From: Acidovorax sp. FHTAMBA
GTDB lineage: Bacteria > Pseudomonadota > Gammaproteobacteria > Burkholderiales > Burkholderiaceae_C
DNA: 64,000 nt
Reading direction: 5' to 3'
Assembly: GCF_038958875.1 (NCBI RefSeq)
Contig: NZ_CP152407.1
Coordinates: forward strand, 3,541,501-3,605,500
The translations under genes and the position numbers were made by a program. The notes beneath the pieces are model-generated. The model had not been told where the DNA came from and ran no database searches. It was given only the letters and a program-made list of their open reading frames with translations. Positions 25,937 through 35,300 of this stretch are shown one piece after another; the first letter of the stretch is position 1; every line of letters begins with the position of its first letter.

Positions 25937-27013
25937 ATGAAGAAGACAGACAGATGGACAGGAATAGCTATTTTTTTAATAGCTATCACCGCAATACCAG
26001 TAAGCGCCAACGCCCAAAAAACCTCAAAAAACACCGCCTCCAGGCAACAGCCCGCCGTGCTCTACGCATCACGCCCCGAGGCCCTGCAGTTTGCCGACGA
26101 CCTGGCGGCACGCCGCGACCTGGACCGTGAATGGGTGCGCCAGGCCATCGGGCAGGCGCGCTTTTTGCCCCAGGTGCCACGGCTCATGCTGCCGCCGGCC
26201 CGGGGCACGGCCAAGAACTGGCGGGTGTACCGTAGCCGCTTTATCGACCCGGTGCGCATACGGGCCGGGCAGCGGTTCTGGCAGGAGAACCAGGCCACGC
26301 TGGCGCGGGCCGAGCGCGAGTACGGCGTGCCCGCCGAAATCATCGTGGGCATCATCGGCGTGGAGACCATCTATGGCCAGCAGATGGGCACCTTCCGCGT
26401 GATGGATGCGCTGGCCACGCTGGCGTTTGACTTTCCGGCAGCCCACCCGCGCGCCGCGGAGCGCACCGAGTTTTTCCGCCGTGAGCTGGAGCAGTTCCTG
26501 AGCCTCACCCACCGCAGCAACATCGACCCGTTCGAGCCCCGCGGCAGCTATGCCGGGGCCATGGGCCTGGGGCAGTTCATGCCCTCCAGCTGGGTGCGCT
26601 ACGCGATTGATTTTGATGGCGACGGGCGCGTGGACCTCTTCAACAGCCCGGCCGACGCCATCGGCTCGGTGGCCAACTATTTCATCGGCCACGGCTGGAC
26701 GCCGGGCATGCCCACCCACTTTGGCGTGCAGTTCGACCCCAGCCGCCTGCAACTCGATGACCTGCTCGCACCGGACATACTGCCCACCTTCAGCGCCGCC
26801 AGCCTGCAGGCCAAGGGCGCCATGCCGGATGCAGCGGGTGCGCAGCACACAGGGCCGCTGGCGCTGGTGGAGCTGCAAAACGGCCCCGACGCTCCGTCCT
26901 ACGTCGCCGGTACCGAAAACTTTTACGCCATCACCCGCTACAACTGGTCCAGCTACTACGCCATGGCCGTGATCGAGCTGGGCCGCGAGGTGGCGGCAGC
27001 CCGGGCGCGTTGA
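25937..27013 (+). CDS. mltB: lytic murein transglycosylase B
   Basis: Cleaves peptidoglycan glycan strands to 1,6-anhydro muropeptides in the periplasm. The 358-residue protein has the catalytic Glu143 in IVGIIGVETIYGQQ, then RGSYAGAMGLGQFMPSSWVR with the substrate-binding residues of the SLT_2/MltB family and DFDGDGRVDLFNSPADAIGS with an EF-hand-like loop. The signal peptide region (residues 8-35) is encoded by a copy of the palindromic repeat. No lipobox cysteine is present, unlike E. coli MltB. It follows the transglutaminase gene by 74 bases and may belong to the same envelope-related transcript. Confidence 0.92.
   Translation: MKKTDRWTGIAIFLIAITAIPVSANAQKTSKNTASRQQPAVLYASRPEALQFADDLAARRDLDREWVRQAIGQARFLPQVPRLMLPPARGTAKNWRVYRSRFIDPVRIRAGQRFWQENQATLARAEREYGVPAEIIVGIIGVETIYGQQMGTFRVMDALATLAFDFPAAHPRAAERTEFFRRELEQFLSLTHRSNIDPFEPRGSYAGAMGLGQFMPSSWVRYAIDFDGDGRVDLFNSPADAIGSVANYFIGHGWTPGMPTHFGVQFDPSRLQLDDLLAPDILPTFSAASLQAKGAMPDAAGAQHTGPLALVELQNGPDAPSYVAGTENFYAITRYNWSSYYAMAVIELGREVAAARAR
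25963..26037 (+). repeat. palindromic repeat copy E, inside mltB
   Basis: The frame of mltB runs through aatagctatcaccg, agtaagcgccaacgcc and caaaaaacctcaaaaa, the 5' half, hairpin and A-rich 3' end of the family, with a degenerate left arm. It encodes most of the signal peptide and the residues just after it. Confidence 0.75.
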
Positions 27014-27144
27014 AACCGGCGCCTGGCCCCCGCCCGTGCAGGCCCGCGCCAGCGGGTTCACAATCGGGCCCTTCTACGCCTTTCGACTCCCCGCACAGCC
27101 GGTAACACCGGTGCGGCGGCTCACTTCTTCCGGACCCGTGTCCC

Positions 27145-28137
27145 ATGCCTGCACCAACATCTACCACCCCAGCCGCAAACGCCATCGTCCGTGCGCGCGG
27201 CGTGAGCAAAACCTACGCGGGCGGCTTTCAGGCGCTCAAGAACATCGACCTGGACATCCGCCGGGGAGAGATCTTTGCGCTGCTGGGCCCCAACGGTGCA
27301 GGCAAGACCACGCTCATCAGCGTGATCTGCGGCATGAGCAACGCCACCGAGGGCACCATCACCGCCGACGGCCATGACACCGTGCGCGACTACCGTGCCG
27401 CCCGCGCGGCCATTGGCCTGGTGCCGCAAGAGCTGCACACCGATTCGTTTGAAACCGTGTGGGCCACGGTCAACTTCAGCCGCGGTCTGTTCGGCAAGGC
27501 GCCGAACCCGGCGTTCATCGAGAAAATCCTCAGGGACCTGTCGCTGTGGGACAAGAAGGACAGCAAGATCCTGGCGCTGTCGGGCGGGATGAAACGCCGC
27601 GTGCTGATCGCCAAGGCGCTGTCGCATGAGCCCAAGATCTTGTTCCTGGACGAGCCCAGCGCCGGTGTGGACGTGGAGCTGCGCCACGACATGTGGCGCC
27701 TGGTGCGCGCGCTGCGCGATGCGGGCACCACCATCATCCTGACCACGCACTACCTTGAAGAGGCCGAGGACATGGCCGACCGCATCGGCGTGATCCGCAA
27801 GGGCGAATTGATCGTGGTGGAAGACAAGGCCGTGCTGATGCGCAAGCTGGGCAAGAAAGAACTGGCCATCACGCTGCAGCAGCCCATGGAGCAGGTGCCT
27901 GCAGCGCTGGCGCGCTGGCCGCTGGTGCTCAGCCAGGGCGGTACTGTGCTCACCTATAGCTTTGACACGCAGCAGGAGGACACCGGCATTGCCGCCCTGC
28001 TGCGCGCCCTGGCCGACCACGGCATCGACTTCAAGGACCTGCATTCCAGCGAAAGCTCGCTGGAAGACATCTTCGTCAGCCTGGTGCACGAGGACAAAGA
28101 CCCAACCCCTTCGCCCCAGAAAGCGACTGCAGCATGA
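27145..28137 (+). CDS. ABC-2 type exporter ATP-binding protein
   Basis: A 330-residue ATPase subunit that powers the membrane protein encoded next. Walker A is LGPNGAGKTTLISV near residue 49-62, the signature LSGGMKRRVLIAKAL near 148, Walker B ILFLDEPSAGVDVE near 165, and the switch His in ILTTHYLEEAEDMAD. The family is the multidrug/daunorubicin-type (YadG/YhiH-like) group. Its last codons overlap the permease start (ATGA). The substrate is unknown. Residues 1-12 are low-complexity Ala/Thr/Pro. Confidence 0.93.
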   Translation: MPAPTSTTPAANAIVRARGVSKTYAGGFQALKNIDLDIRRGEIFALLGPNGAGKTTLISVICGMSNATEGTITADGHDTVRDYRAARAAIGLVPQELHTDSFETVWATVNFSRGLFGKAPNPAFIEKILRDLSLWDKKDSKILALSGGMKRRVLIAKALSHEPKILFLDEPSAGVDVELRHDMWRLVRALRDAGTTIILTTHYLEEAEDMADRIGVIRKGELIVVEDKAVLMRKLGKKELAITLQQPMEQVPAALARWPLVLSQGGTVLTYSFDTQQEDTGIAALLRALADHGIDFKDLHSSESSLEDIFVSLVHEDKDPTPSPQKATAA

Positions 28138-28904
28138 CCGGCTTGAACCTGCATGGCGTGCGCGCCATCTACCGCTTCGAAATGAACCGTGCGTTCCGCA
28201 CCTGGATGCAAAGCCTCATTGCGCCCGTGCTCACCACCGCGCTGTACTTCATCGTGTTCGGTTCCGCCATCGGCTCACGCATGGGCGACATCGGCGGGGT
28301 CAGCTACGGCGCCTACATCATCCCCGGGCTGCTGATGCTGTCGCTGCTGTCCGAGAGCATTTCCAACTCAGCCTTCGGCATCTACATGCCCAAGTGGTCG
28401 GGCACCATCTACGAGCTGCTCAGCGCGCCGGTGAACTGGGTGGAGGTACTGCTGGGCTATGTGGGCGCGGCGGCCAGCAAGTCCCTCCTGGTGTCGGTGC
28501 TCATCCTCACCACCGCCCGGGTGTTTGTGCCGTACGAGGTGGCCCACCCGGTGTGGATGGTGGGCTTTCTGGTGCTCACCGCCGTCACGTTCTGCCTGTT
28601 CGGCTTCATCATCGGCCTGTGGGCCGACAGTTTTCAGAAGCTGCAGGTCATCCCGCTGCTGGTCATCACGCCGCTGACCTTCCTGGGCGGCGCGTTCTAC
28701 AGCATCAGCATGCTGCCCCCGTTCTGGCAAACAGTCTCGCTGTTCAACCCGGTGGTCTACCTCATCAGCGGCTTGCGCTGGGCGTTCTACGGGCAGGCCG
28801 ACGTGCACATCGGCGTGAGCACCAGCATGACGCTCGGCTTTATGGCCCTGTGCCTCGTGGTGGTGTGGTGGGTGTTCAAGACGGGGCACCGCATCCGGCG
28901 CTGA
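28134..28904 (+). CDS. ABC-2 type exporter permease
   Basis: A 256-residue inner-membrane protein with about six helices (near residues 25-47, 60-80, 105-135, 143-165, 173-195 and 228-248). The ABC-2 pattern is visible as FLGGAFYSISMLPPFWQTVS near 185-205 and NPVVYLISGLRWAFYG near 205-220. It pairs with the ATPase just upstream (start overlaps by four bases). YadH-like exporters form homodimers with this ATPase type. A hairpin follows the stop. Confidence 0.92.
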   Translation: MTGLNLHGVRAIYRFEMNRAFRTWMQSLIAPVLTTALYFIVFGSAIGSRMGDIGGVSYGAYIIPGLLMLSLLSESISNSAFGIYMPKWSGTIYELLSAPVNWVEVLLGYVGAAASKSLLVSVLILTTARVFVPYEVAHPVWMVGFLVLTAVTFCLFGFIIGLWADSFQKLQVIPLLVITPLTFLGGAFYSISMLPPFWQTVSLFNPVVYLISGLRWAFYGQADVHIGVSTSMTLGFMALCLVVVWWVFKTGHRIRR

Positions 28905-28912
28905 TGGTGCGC

Positions 28913-28930
28913 CGCCCGCTTCAGCGGGCG
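28913..28930. terminator. short hairpin between convergent genes
   Basis: The arms cgcccgc (28913-28919) and gcgggcg (28924-28930) with a four-base loop sit between the exporter permease stop and the binding-protein stop on the other strand. There is no clear T run, so a bidirectional role is only possible. Confidence 0.4.
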
Positions 28931-28934
28931 CCGT

Positions 28935-30272
28935 TCAATAGCGCTGCATGTTGCAGCTGTGCGGCTGTTGCGCCTTGGCGGCGGGAATCTGCCGCACCAC
29001 GCGAAAGCCGTAGCCCGAGCCTTCCACGTCAAACTTCACACCCGGCGCGCCCTTTTTGTCCATCACGCCCACCACCAGGGCCTGCTGGAACTGGTGGTCC
29101 GCCGCGCGCATGCTGCCGCCCTGGCCCGAAAGCTGCACGTTCGCACTCTCCATCTGGCGCGCCACGGCCACGGCGTCGGTGCTGCCCGCGCGCTCGATGG
29201 ACTGGGCCAGCGCCTCCACCATGAGCTGCATGCGCATGTGCACATAGTCATCCTGCGGCTTGGGGAATCGGGTGCGGAAGGACTGGTAGAACGCCTCGCT
29301 CTGCGCGCCCGGCACATTGGGCAGCCAGTCGGCCACGGCCACCACCTTGCCGATGCCCGCGTCGCCGATGGCGGCGGGCGCTCCAAGTGCATTGCCGTAG
29401 AAGGTGTAGAAGCTGCCCTCGTAACCCACCTCCCTTGCGGCCTTCACCAGCAAGGTGAGGTCATTGCCCCAGTTGCCCGTAACCACCGCCTGCGCGCCGC
29501 TGGTCTTGATCTTGACGGCGTAGGGCGCGAAGTCCTTCACGCGGCCCACGGGGTGCAGCTCGTCGCCCACCACCGCCACGTCGGGGCGCTGCGCGGCCAG
29601 TTGCTTCTTGGCCTCGCGCAGCACCGCCTGGCCAAAGCTGTAGTCCTGGCCGATGAGGTACACGCTCTTGAGGCCCAAGTCCTCGCGCATCACTTCCATC
29701 AGCGCAGCCATGCGCATGTCGGCATGGGCGTCAAAGCGGAAGTGCCAGAAGCTGCACTTTTCGTTGGTGAGGATCGGGTCCACCGCCGAGTAGTTGAGGA
29801 AGATCACGCGCTTGCTCGGCTCGCGCTCGTTGTGCTTGTTGATCGCCTCGATCAGCACCGCCGCCGTGGCCGACGAGTTGCCCTGCAGGATCACTTGGGC
29901 GCCATCGTCGATGGCGGCCCGCAGCGCCGACAGCGCCTCTTCGTTCTGGCCCTTGCTGTCGTAGCGTTCCAGCGCCAGCGGGCGGGGGCCGCCCACTGCG
30001 GCGGGCAACTGCACGCCGCCGCGCGCGTTCACCCGCTCCAGGGCCCAGTAGATGTTGCGGTACACGGCCTCGCCCGTGTTGGCAAAGGCCCCCGAGAGGC
30101 TTTCGATGAGTGCCACCTTCACCGGCTTGGCCGGGGCCACCGCCGCGGCGGTCTGCGCCCAGCTGGCGGAGGCGGGTGCCAGTGCACTGCCGAGCGCGAT
30201 GGCCAGCGCGAAAGCGGATTGACGTAATGCCGTTGCGCCTTTTTTCAAGCCCACGGAGCGCAATTTATTCAT
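28935..30272 (-). CDS. ABC transporter periplasmic binding protein, branched-chain amino acid type
   Basis: A type I periplasmic binding protein of 445 residues. The start is the ATG at 30270-30272 (MNKLRSVGLKKGATALRQ), giving a signal peptide whose hydrophobic core (SAFALAIALGSALAPASA) ends near residue 36; the open frame extends further upstream but that part looks like noise. The mature protein starts with VKVALIESLSGAFANTGEAV, contains ILQGNSSATAAVLIEAI and IYLIGQDYSFGQAVLREAKK type segments of the LivJ/LivK group. No transporter subunits are adjacent. The hsp20 gene is divergent, 92 bases away. Confidence 0.87.
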   Translation of the reverse strand: MNKLRSVGLKKGATALRQSAFALAIALGSALAPASASWAQTAAAVAPAKPVKVALIESLSGAFANTGEAVYRNIYWALERVNARGGVQLPAAVGGPRPLALERYDSKGQNEEALSALRAAIDDGAQVILQGNSSATAAVLIEAINKHNEREPSKRVIFLNYSAVDPILTNEKCSFWHFRFDAHADMRMAALMEVMREDLGLKSVYLIGQDYSFGQAVLREAKKQLAAQRPDVAVVGDELHPVGRVKDFAPYAVKIKTSGAQAVVTGNWGNDLTLLVKAAREVGYEGSFYTFYGNALGAPAAIGDAGIGKVVAVADWLPNVPGAQSEAFYQSFRTRFPKPQDDYVHMRMQLMVEALAQSIERAGSTDAVAVARQMESANVQLSGQGGSMRAADHQFQQALVVGVMDKKGAPGVKFDVEGSGYGFRVVRQIPAAKAQQPHSCNMQRY

Positions 30273-30364
30273 GCCATTTTTCCCTTGAAATGCGGCGTGG
30301 CCGCACACACCTCCTTGGCATGCGGCGACCACGTCGAGAGCCGCGCAGTGTATAGGAGTACCCC

Positions 30365-30754
30365 ATGATCTTCGCCCCCGTGATCCGCCGCGCCGCCTAC
30401 GCCCAGGCACCCCGTCCTGCCGATCTGGCACTGCAGCGCTTTTTGCTGGGAACGGTGGCCGAATCCGCAGCATCCCGCTCCGCGGGCTGCACGGTCACGC
30501 AGGATGACAAGGCCACCACGCTGCAACTGGACGTGCCGGGCCTGACCCGCGAGCAGCTGCAGATCCGCATCGAAGGCAATGTCGTGCGCCTGCACAGCGT
30601 GGAAGGCGCCCCCCGCCGCGTACAGCGTGCGTGGGAGCTGGCCAGCGACATCGATGCGGCCCAAAGCACCGCCAAACTTGAAAACGGCGTGCTGACCCTC
30701 TCGCTGGCCAAACTGGCCCCCGAGGACAAGTCGGTACAGCTGCTGGTGCAGTAA
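30365..30754 (+). CDS. Hsp20/alpha-crystallin family small heat-shock protein
   Basis: A 129-residue chaperone that holds unfolding proteins. The alpha-crystallin domain spans about residues 42-125, with TTLQLDVPGLTREQLQIRIE and a closing LENGVLTLSLAK strand pair, the hallmark Gly-Val-Leu motif. The C-terminal I-X-I motif used for oligomer contacts is not obvious, and the N-terminal arm is short. An ataggag ribosome binding sequence precedes the ATG, and a strong terminator follows. No heat-shock inverted repeat (CIRCE) or ROSE thermometer was recognised upstream. Confidence 0.86.
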   Translation: MIFAPVIRRAAYAQAPRPADLALQRFLLGTVAESAASRSAGCTVTQDDKATTLQLDVPGLTREQLQIRIEGNVVRLHSVEGAPRRVQRAWELASDIDAAQSTAKLENGVLTLSLAKLAPEDKSVQLLVQ

Positions 30755-30782
30755 GTCAGATTCTTTTTTACACAAAGGCAAG

Positions 30783-30817
30783 GCCCGCTGGGAGTAGCGA
30801 CTCCCGGCGGGCTTTTT
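30783..30817 (+). terminator. rho-independent terminator of the hsp20 gene
   Basis: The arms gcccgctgggagt (30783-30795) and actcccggcgggc (30800-30812) form a 13-bp stem with a 4-base loop, followed by five T residues. It isolates hsp20 from the diguanylate cyclase gene. Confidence 0.9.
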
Positions 30818-30941
30818 GCCATGCGGCGGCGCCCGGCGTCCGATAAGATCGCCCCGCGCCGCCCCTGGAGGGCCTCCTCACCCCCCAAACTCCGATCACT
30901 GCGTGCCGCCCCCGGCATCTGCAAGGCCCCGAGATACTGCG

Positions 30942-32153
30942 ATGGCTTCCCTCGAAAACCTGTCTGCAGCCCATGCCACCTTGCTGGTCGGCATATTGCT
31001 GGAGCTTTTTGTGGCTCTGGGGTGGTTGCTGGTGGCGGCGCTGCTGGCCCCCGCGCGCCGCGCCGCGGTGCAGTGGGCCGGCTTTGCCTTCCTGCAGGGC
31101 CTTGCGTTTGTGGTGTACCTCAACATGGGCCGCTGGCCGGACATCCATGGCCACGCGGTGAGCAACCTGCTGCTGGTGGCTGCACTGTTGCTGCAGGTGC
31201 GGGGCTTGCAGGTGATCACCGGCAAACCGCCAGCCGAACACGCGCTGCTTGCGCTGCTGGTCTTCGGCGCTCTGATCCAATGGGTGTGGATTTCGCACGA
31301 ACATTCTGCGTGGCGCATGGCCGCCACCAGCTTGCTGGCCAGCGGCCTGTGCGGCTTTGCTGCCGTTGCCATGCTGCAGTGCATACGGCACGAAAGCGCA
31401 CATGCGCCGCGCGTGCTGGGCGCTTTCCTCTGCGCCCCCTCAGCCATCGCCAGCGGCTTGCTGGTGATCCGCGCAATCTTCGTGCTGCAGCATCCTGAAC
31501 GGGTGATCCGCGAAGACAGCCTCAACCAGTCGCTGGGCGTACTGGGCTCCATGGGGTGGCTGTTCTTTTCGGTTGGCATGTCCCTGGCCCTGGCGGGCGT
31601 CGTGCTGTACAAGCTCCAGCGCAAGTTGAGCCAGGCGGCCACGCACGACGCCCTTACCGGCCTGCCCAACCGCCGCGCGGCCGACGATTTCATGGCGCAC
31701 GAAGCCCTGCTCGCACAACGCCGGGGCGCACCGTTGTCGGCATTGATGGTGGACATCGACTTCTTCAAACGGGTGAACGACCAGCACGGCCATGCGGCGG
31801 GCGACCATGTGCTGCAAACACTGGCACAGCTGCTGAAGCGTCGCGCCCGGGCGAGCGATCTGGTGGCCCGCTGGGGTGGCGAAGAGTTTCTGGTGCTCCT
31901 GCCCGACACCTCGCCAGAGGGTGCGCAGCAAGTGGGCGAACAGCTGCGCCTGGCAGTGCAGGAGGCCCCCTTTCGGTGGCAGGACACGGCGATTCCCGTG
32001 ACCGTGAGCATCGGGGCCGCCACCTGGAGCAGCGGCCCTTTCCATGCCAATGCGCTCATCGCCAGCGCTGACGGTGCCCTCTACCAGGCCAAGAGCAATG
32101 GCCGCAACCGCGTGTGCGTGGCTGCGCCGGCAGCGGCTTCGATCCACGGGTAA
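30942..32153 (+). CDS. diguanylate cyclase with seven-helix membrane domain
   Basis: Makes the second messenger cyclic di-GMP. The 403-residue protein has about seven hydrophobic helices over residues 9-225, then a GGDEF domain with HDALTGLPNRRAADDF, VDIDFFKRVNDQHGHAAGDH and the active-site GGEEF in ARWGGEEFLVLLPD. RASD sits exactly five residues before GGEEF, the RXXD inhibitory site, so product feedback is expected. The start ATG at 30942 was chosen because it directly precedes the first helix and the sequence before it is not protein-like. The sensed signal is unknown. Confidence 0.9.
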   Translation: MASLENLSAAHATLLVGILLELFVALGWLLVAALLAPARRAAVQWAGFAFLQGLAFVVYLNMGRWPDIHGHAVSNLLLVAALLLQVRGLQVITGKPPAEHALLALLVFGALIQWVWISHEHSAWRMAATSLLASGLCGFAAVAMLQCIRHESAHAPRVLGAFLCAPSAIASGLLVIRAIFVLQHPERVIREDSLNQSLGVLGSMGWLFFSVGMSLALAGVVLYKLQRKLSQAATHDALTGLPNRRAADDFMAHEALLAQRRGAPLSALMVDIDFFKRVNDQHGHAAGDHVLQTLAQLLKRRARASDLVARWGGEEFLVLLPDTSPEGAQQVGEQLRLAVQEAPFRWQDTAIPVTVSIGAATWSSGPFHANALIASADGALYQAKSNGRNRVCVAAPAAASIHG

Positions 32154-32171
32154 GCAACGCCAAATATCTGC

Positions 32172-32224
32172 TGAAAATGGCCTCCAGCGCTTACCCATAA
32201 AGCGCTGATAGCTATTATTTTTGC
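32172..32224 (-). repeat. palindromic repeat copy F
   Basis: Reverse orientation: gaaaatggcctccagcgc, ttacccataaagcgctg, atagctattattttt. Located between the diguanylate cyclase stop and the macroglobulin gene. Confidence 0.85.
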
Positions 32225-32364
32225 AGCATCTGATTCACATGGCCTGCAGCGGGGCAGCTGCAGCAATTTTTCACACTTTCGCCCTGTGGGCCGGCGGCGC
32301 GCGGTGGCGCCTGGGCGGGGGTATCAGCTACGCTCACACCCCTTGCAGGCAAGAGCAACACACA

Positions 32365-35300
32365 ATGAAAACGATATCTTGGAGGAACACCCCGGCGCGC
32401 ATGGCCACGCTGCTGTGGGGCGGATTGCTGCTGGCCACCCCGGCGCAGGCATTGCAGATCGTCAGCTTCAGCCCCCAGGGCGAAGTGGCACGGGTGCGGC
32501 AGATGGTGGCCAAGTTCGATGCCGCAGCGGTCAACTTTGGTGACCCCAAGGCGCCCGCGCCCTTCACCCTGAGCTGCAGCGACGCCGAGGCCACCAAGGG
32601 CACAGCCCGGTGGACGGGCGAGCGCGAATGGGTGTTTGACTTCGAGCGTGACCTGCCGCCCGGCGTGCGCTGCACCGCCACGGCCAGGCCAGGGTTCAAA
32701 TCGGCCTCTGGCGCCGATCTGACGGGCGCCAAGAGCTATCAGTTCAATAGCGGCGGCCCGTTTGTGCAACACATCCGCCCGGGCACCTACCAGGCCATCG
32801 ACGAGGAGCAGTTCTTTGTGCTGCAGCTCAATGGCCCGGCCACGCTGGCCAGCGTGCAGGCCAATGTGTGGTGCACGGCCGATGGCGTTGGCGAGCGCAT
32901 CCCCGTGCGCCTGATCGACGGCACCGAGCGGACCGACGTGCTCAAGGCACTGGGCCTCGACAAGCGGGCGGCGCAAAGCCCCCTGCAGTACCTCACGGTG
33001 GCCTGCAACCGCAGGCTGACCTCGGGCTCGCGCATGCAGCTGGTGTATGGCAAGGGCGTCGCCACGCCCAGCGGCGTGCCCAACGCCATCGACAAACGCT
33101 ACGACTACCAGGTGCGCGAGCCGTTTGCCGCCGAGTTCAGCTGCGAGCGCGAGAACGCCCAGGCCGCGTGCTGGCCCATCCTGCCGATGACGCTGTCGTT
33201 CAACGCCCCGGTGCCGCGCACGCTGGCCGAGGGCATACGCCTCAAGTCCGCCAAGGAAACGCTGAAACCCCGCCTGGACGGCGACACCCCCGGCCGCAAG
33301 GTGGACCCGGATGCGCTGTTGAGCAGCGTGCAGTTCGGCCCCGGCCTGGCCGAGAACACGGCGTTCAGCATCGAGCTGCCCAAGGACTTCCAGGACGCCT
33401 CGGGCCGCAAGCTGCGCAACGCCGACAACTTCCCGCTGAAAGTGTCCACAGGCGGCACGCCGCCGCTGGCCAAGTTTGCCGCCGCGCCCTTCGGCATCGT
33501 CGAGCGGTTTGCCGAAGGCCCGGCCGCCGACAAGCCACCCGCGCTGCTGCCCGTCACGCTGCGCAATGTGGAAGCCGCGCTGCGCGTGCAGGGCCTGCAG
33601 CCGGGCGCTGCGCCCGCTGGCAAGGTCAGCACGCTCAAGCCCCGCACCGACGCCGACATCATTGCCTGGTTCAAGAAGGTGCAGCGCTATGACAACCACA
33701 CCGTGAGCCGCAGACAGGCGCGCCAGGACGTGACCGGCCCGCTGCCCCGCGTGATCGACGACGAGCGCGAGCATGTGCAGTCGCGCACCGTCTCGCTGCT
33801 GGCCGGCAAGAGCGGCGTGAAGACGCTGGATTTGCCCCAACCTGCCAGCAACGATGTGCGGCCCTTCGAGGTGGTGGGCATCCCGCTCACGCCGGGCTTT
33901 CATGTGGTGGAGATCGCATCGCAAAAGCTCGGCGCGTCGCTGCTGGACGAGCGCCTGGGCGACAGCCGCACGATGTATGTGCGCACCTCGGCCCTGGTCA
34001 CCAACCTGGGCGTTCACTTCAAGCTGGGCCGCGAGAACGCCATGGCCTGGGTGACCACACTGGACAAGGGCCAGCCCGTGCAGGGCGCCACGGTGCGCGT
34101 GAGCGACTGCAAGGGCAACGAGCTGACCAACGCCACCACCGATGCCAACGGCGTGGCCCGCATCGAAGGGCTGTCGTCCGACCCCACCCGCTGCAGCGAA
34201 GAGGGCTACTACGGTGACGGTGGCAACGCCTACTTTGTGAGCGCGCGACACAACGGTGCCGATGGCGTGGAGGACATGGCCTTCACCTGGAGCGACTGGC
34301 AGCGCGGCATCGAACCCTGGCGCTTCAACGTACCCACCAGCAGCGACCCACGCCCGGACGAGCATGCCCACACCATCTTTGACCGCACCCTGTTCCGCGC
34401 GGGTGAGACCGTGTCGATGAAGCACCTGGTGCGCGCACAGACCCGCCAGGGCTTTGCGTTGCCGCAGGCCGTGCCGGAGACCCTTGTCATCACCCACGTG
34501 GGCAGCGGCCAGCAGTTCACACAGCCGCTGGCCTGGCGTGGCACCGCCACTGGCGGGCAGAGCGCGCAGAGCACCTTCGCCATACCCCCCGCGGCCAAGC
34601 TGGGCGTGTACCAGGTGGAGCTGCGCAGCGACACCGAGCGCGGCCGCAGCTTCAGCTCGGGCGAATTCCGCGTGGAGGAGTTCCGCCTGCCCGTGCTGGA
34701 AGGGCGCATCACGCCGGTAGACAAGAAGGCGCTGGTGCGCGTGCGCTCGGTGCCCACCGATGTGCAGGTCAACTACGTGGCGGGCGGCGCCGCGGCCAAC
34801 CTGCCGGTGCGCGTGTCGGCCCTGGTGCGCGGCAAGTACCTGCAGTACGACGACTACGACACCTTCAGCTTCAACCCGCCGCGCAAGCGCGAGCAGAGCA
34901 ATGCCAGCAGCGACGATGAAGAAGCCACGGCCAGCCAGGACGCCCGCGTGATCGCCGACAAGCTGCCGCTGACGCTGGACCGCAATGGCGCGGGCAAGGT
35001 CACCATCGAGAACGTGCCCCAGATACGCCAGCCGCAGGAGCTGGTGCTGGAGGCCACCTATGCCGACCCCAATGGCGAGGTGCAGACGATCCGCAGCACG
35101 CAGAACCTGTGGCCCGCGGGCGTCGTGGCCGGCATCAAGACCGAAGGCTGGGTGTCGGCGCGCCAGAAGATCCGCTTCCAGGCCCTGGCGCTGCAGCACA
35201 GTGGCAAGCCGGCGGCCGACACCTCGCTGCAGGTGCAGGCGATGGCCCGCATCACCACCAGCACGCGCAAGCGCATGGTGGGCGGCTTCTACAGCTACGA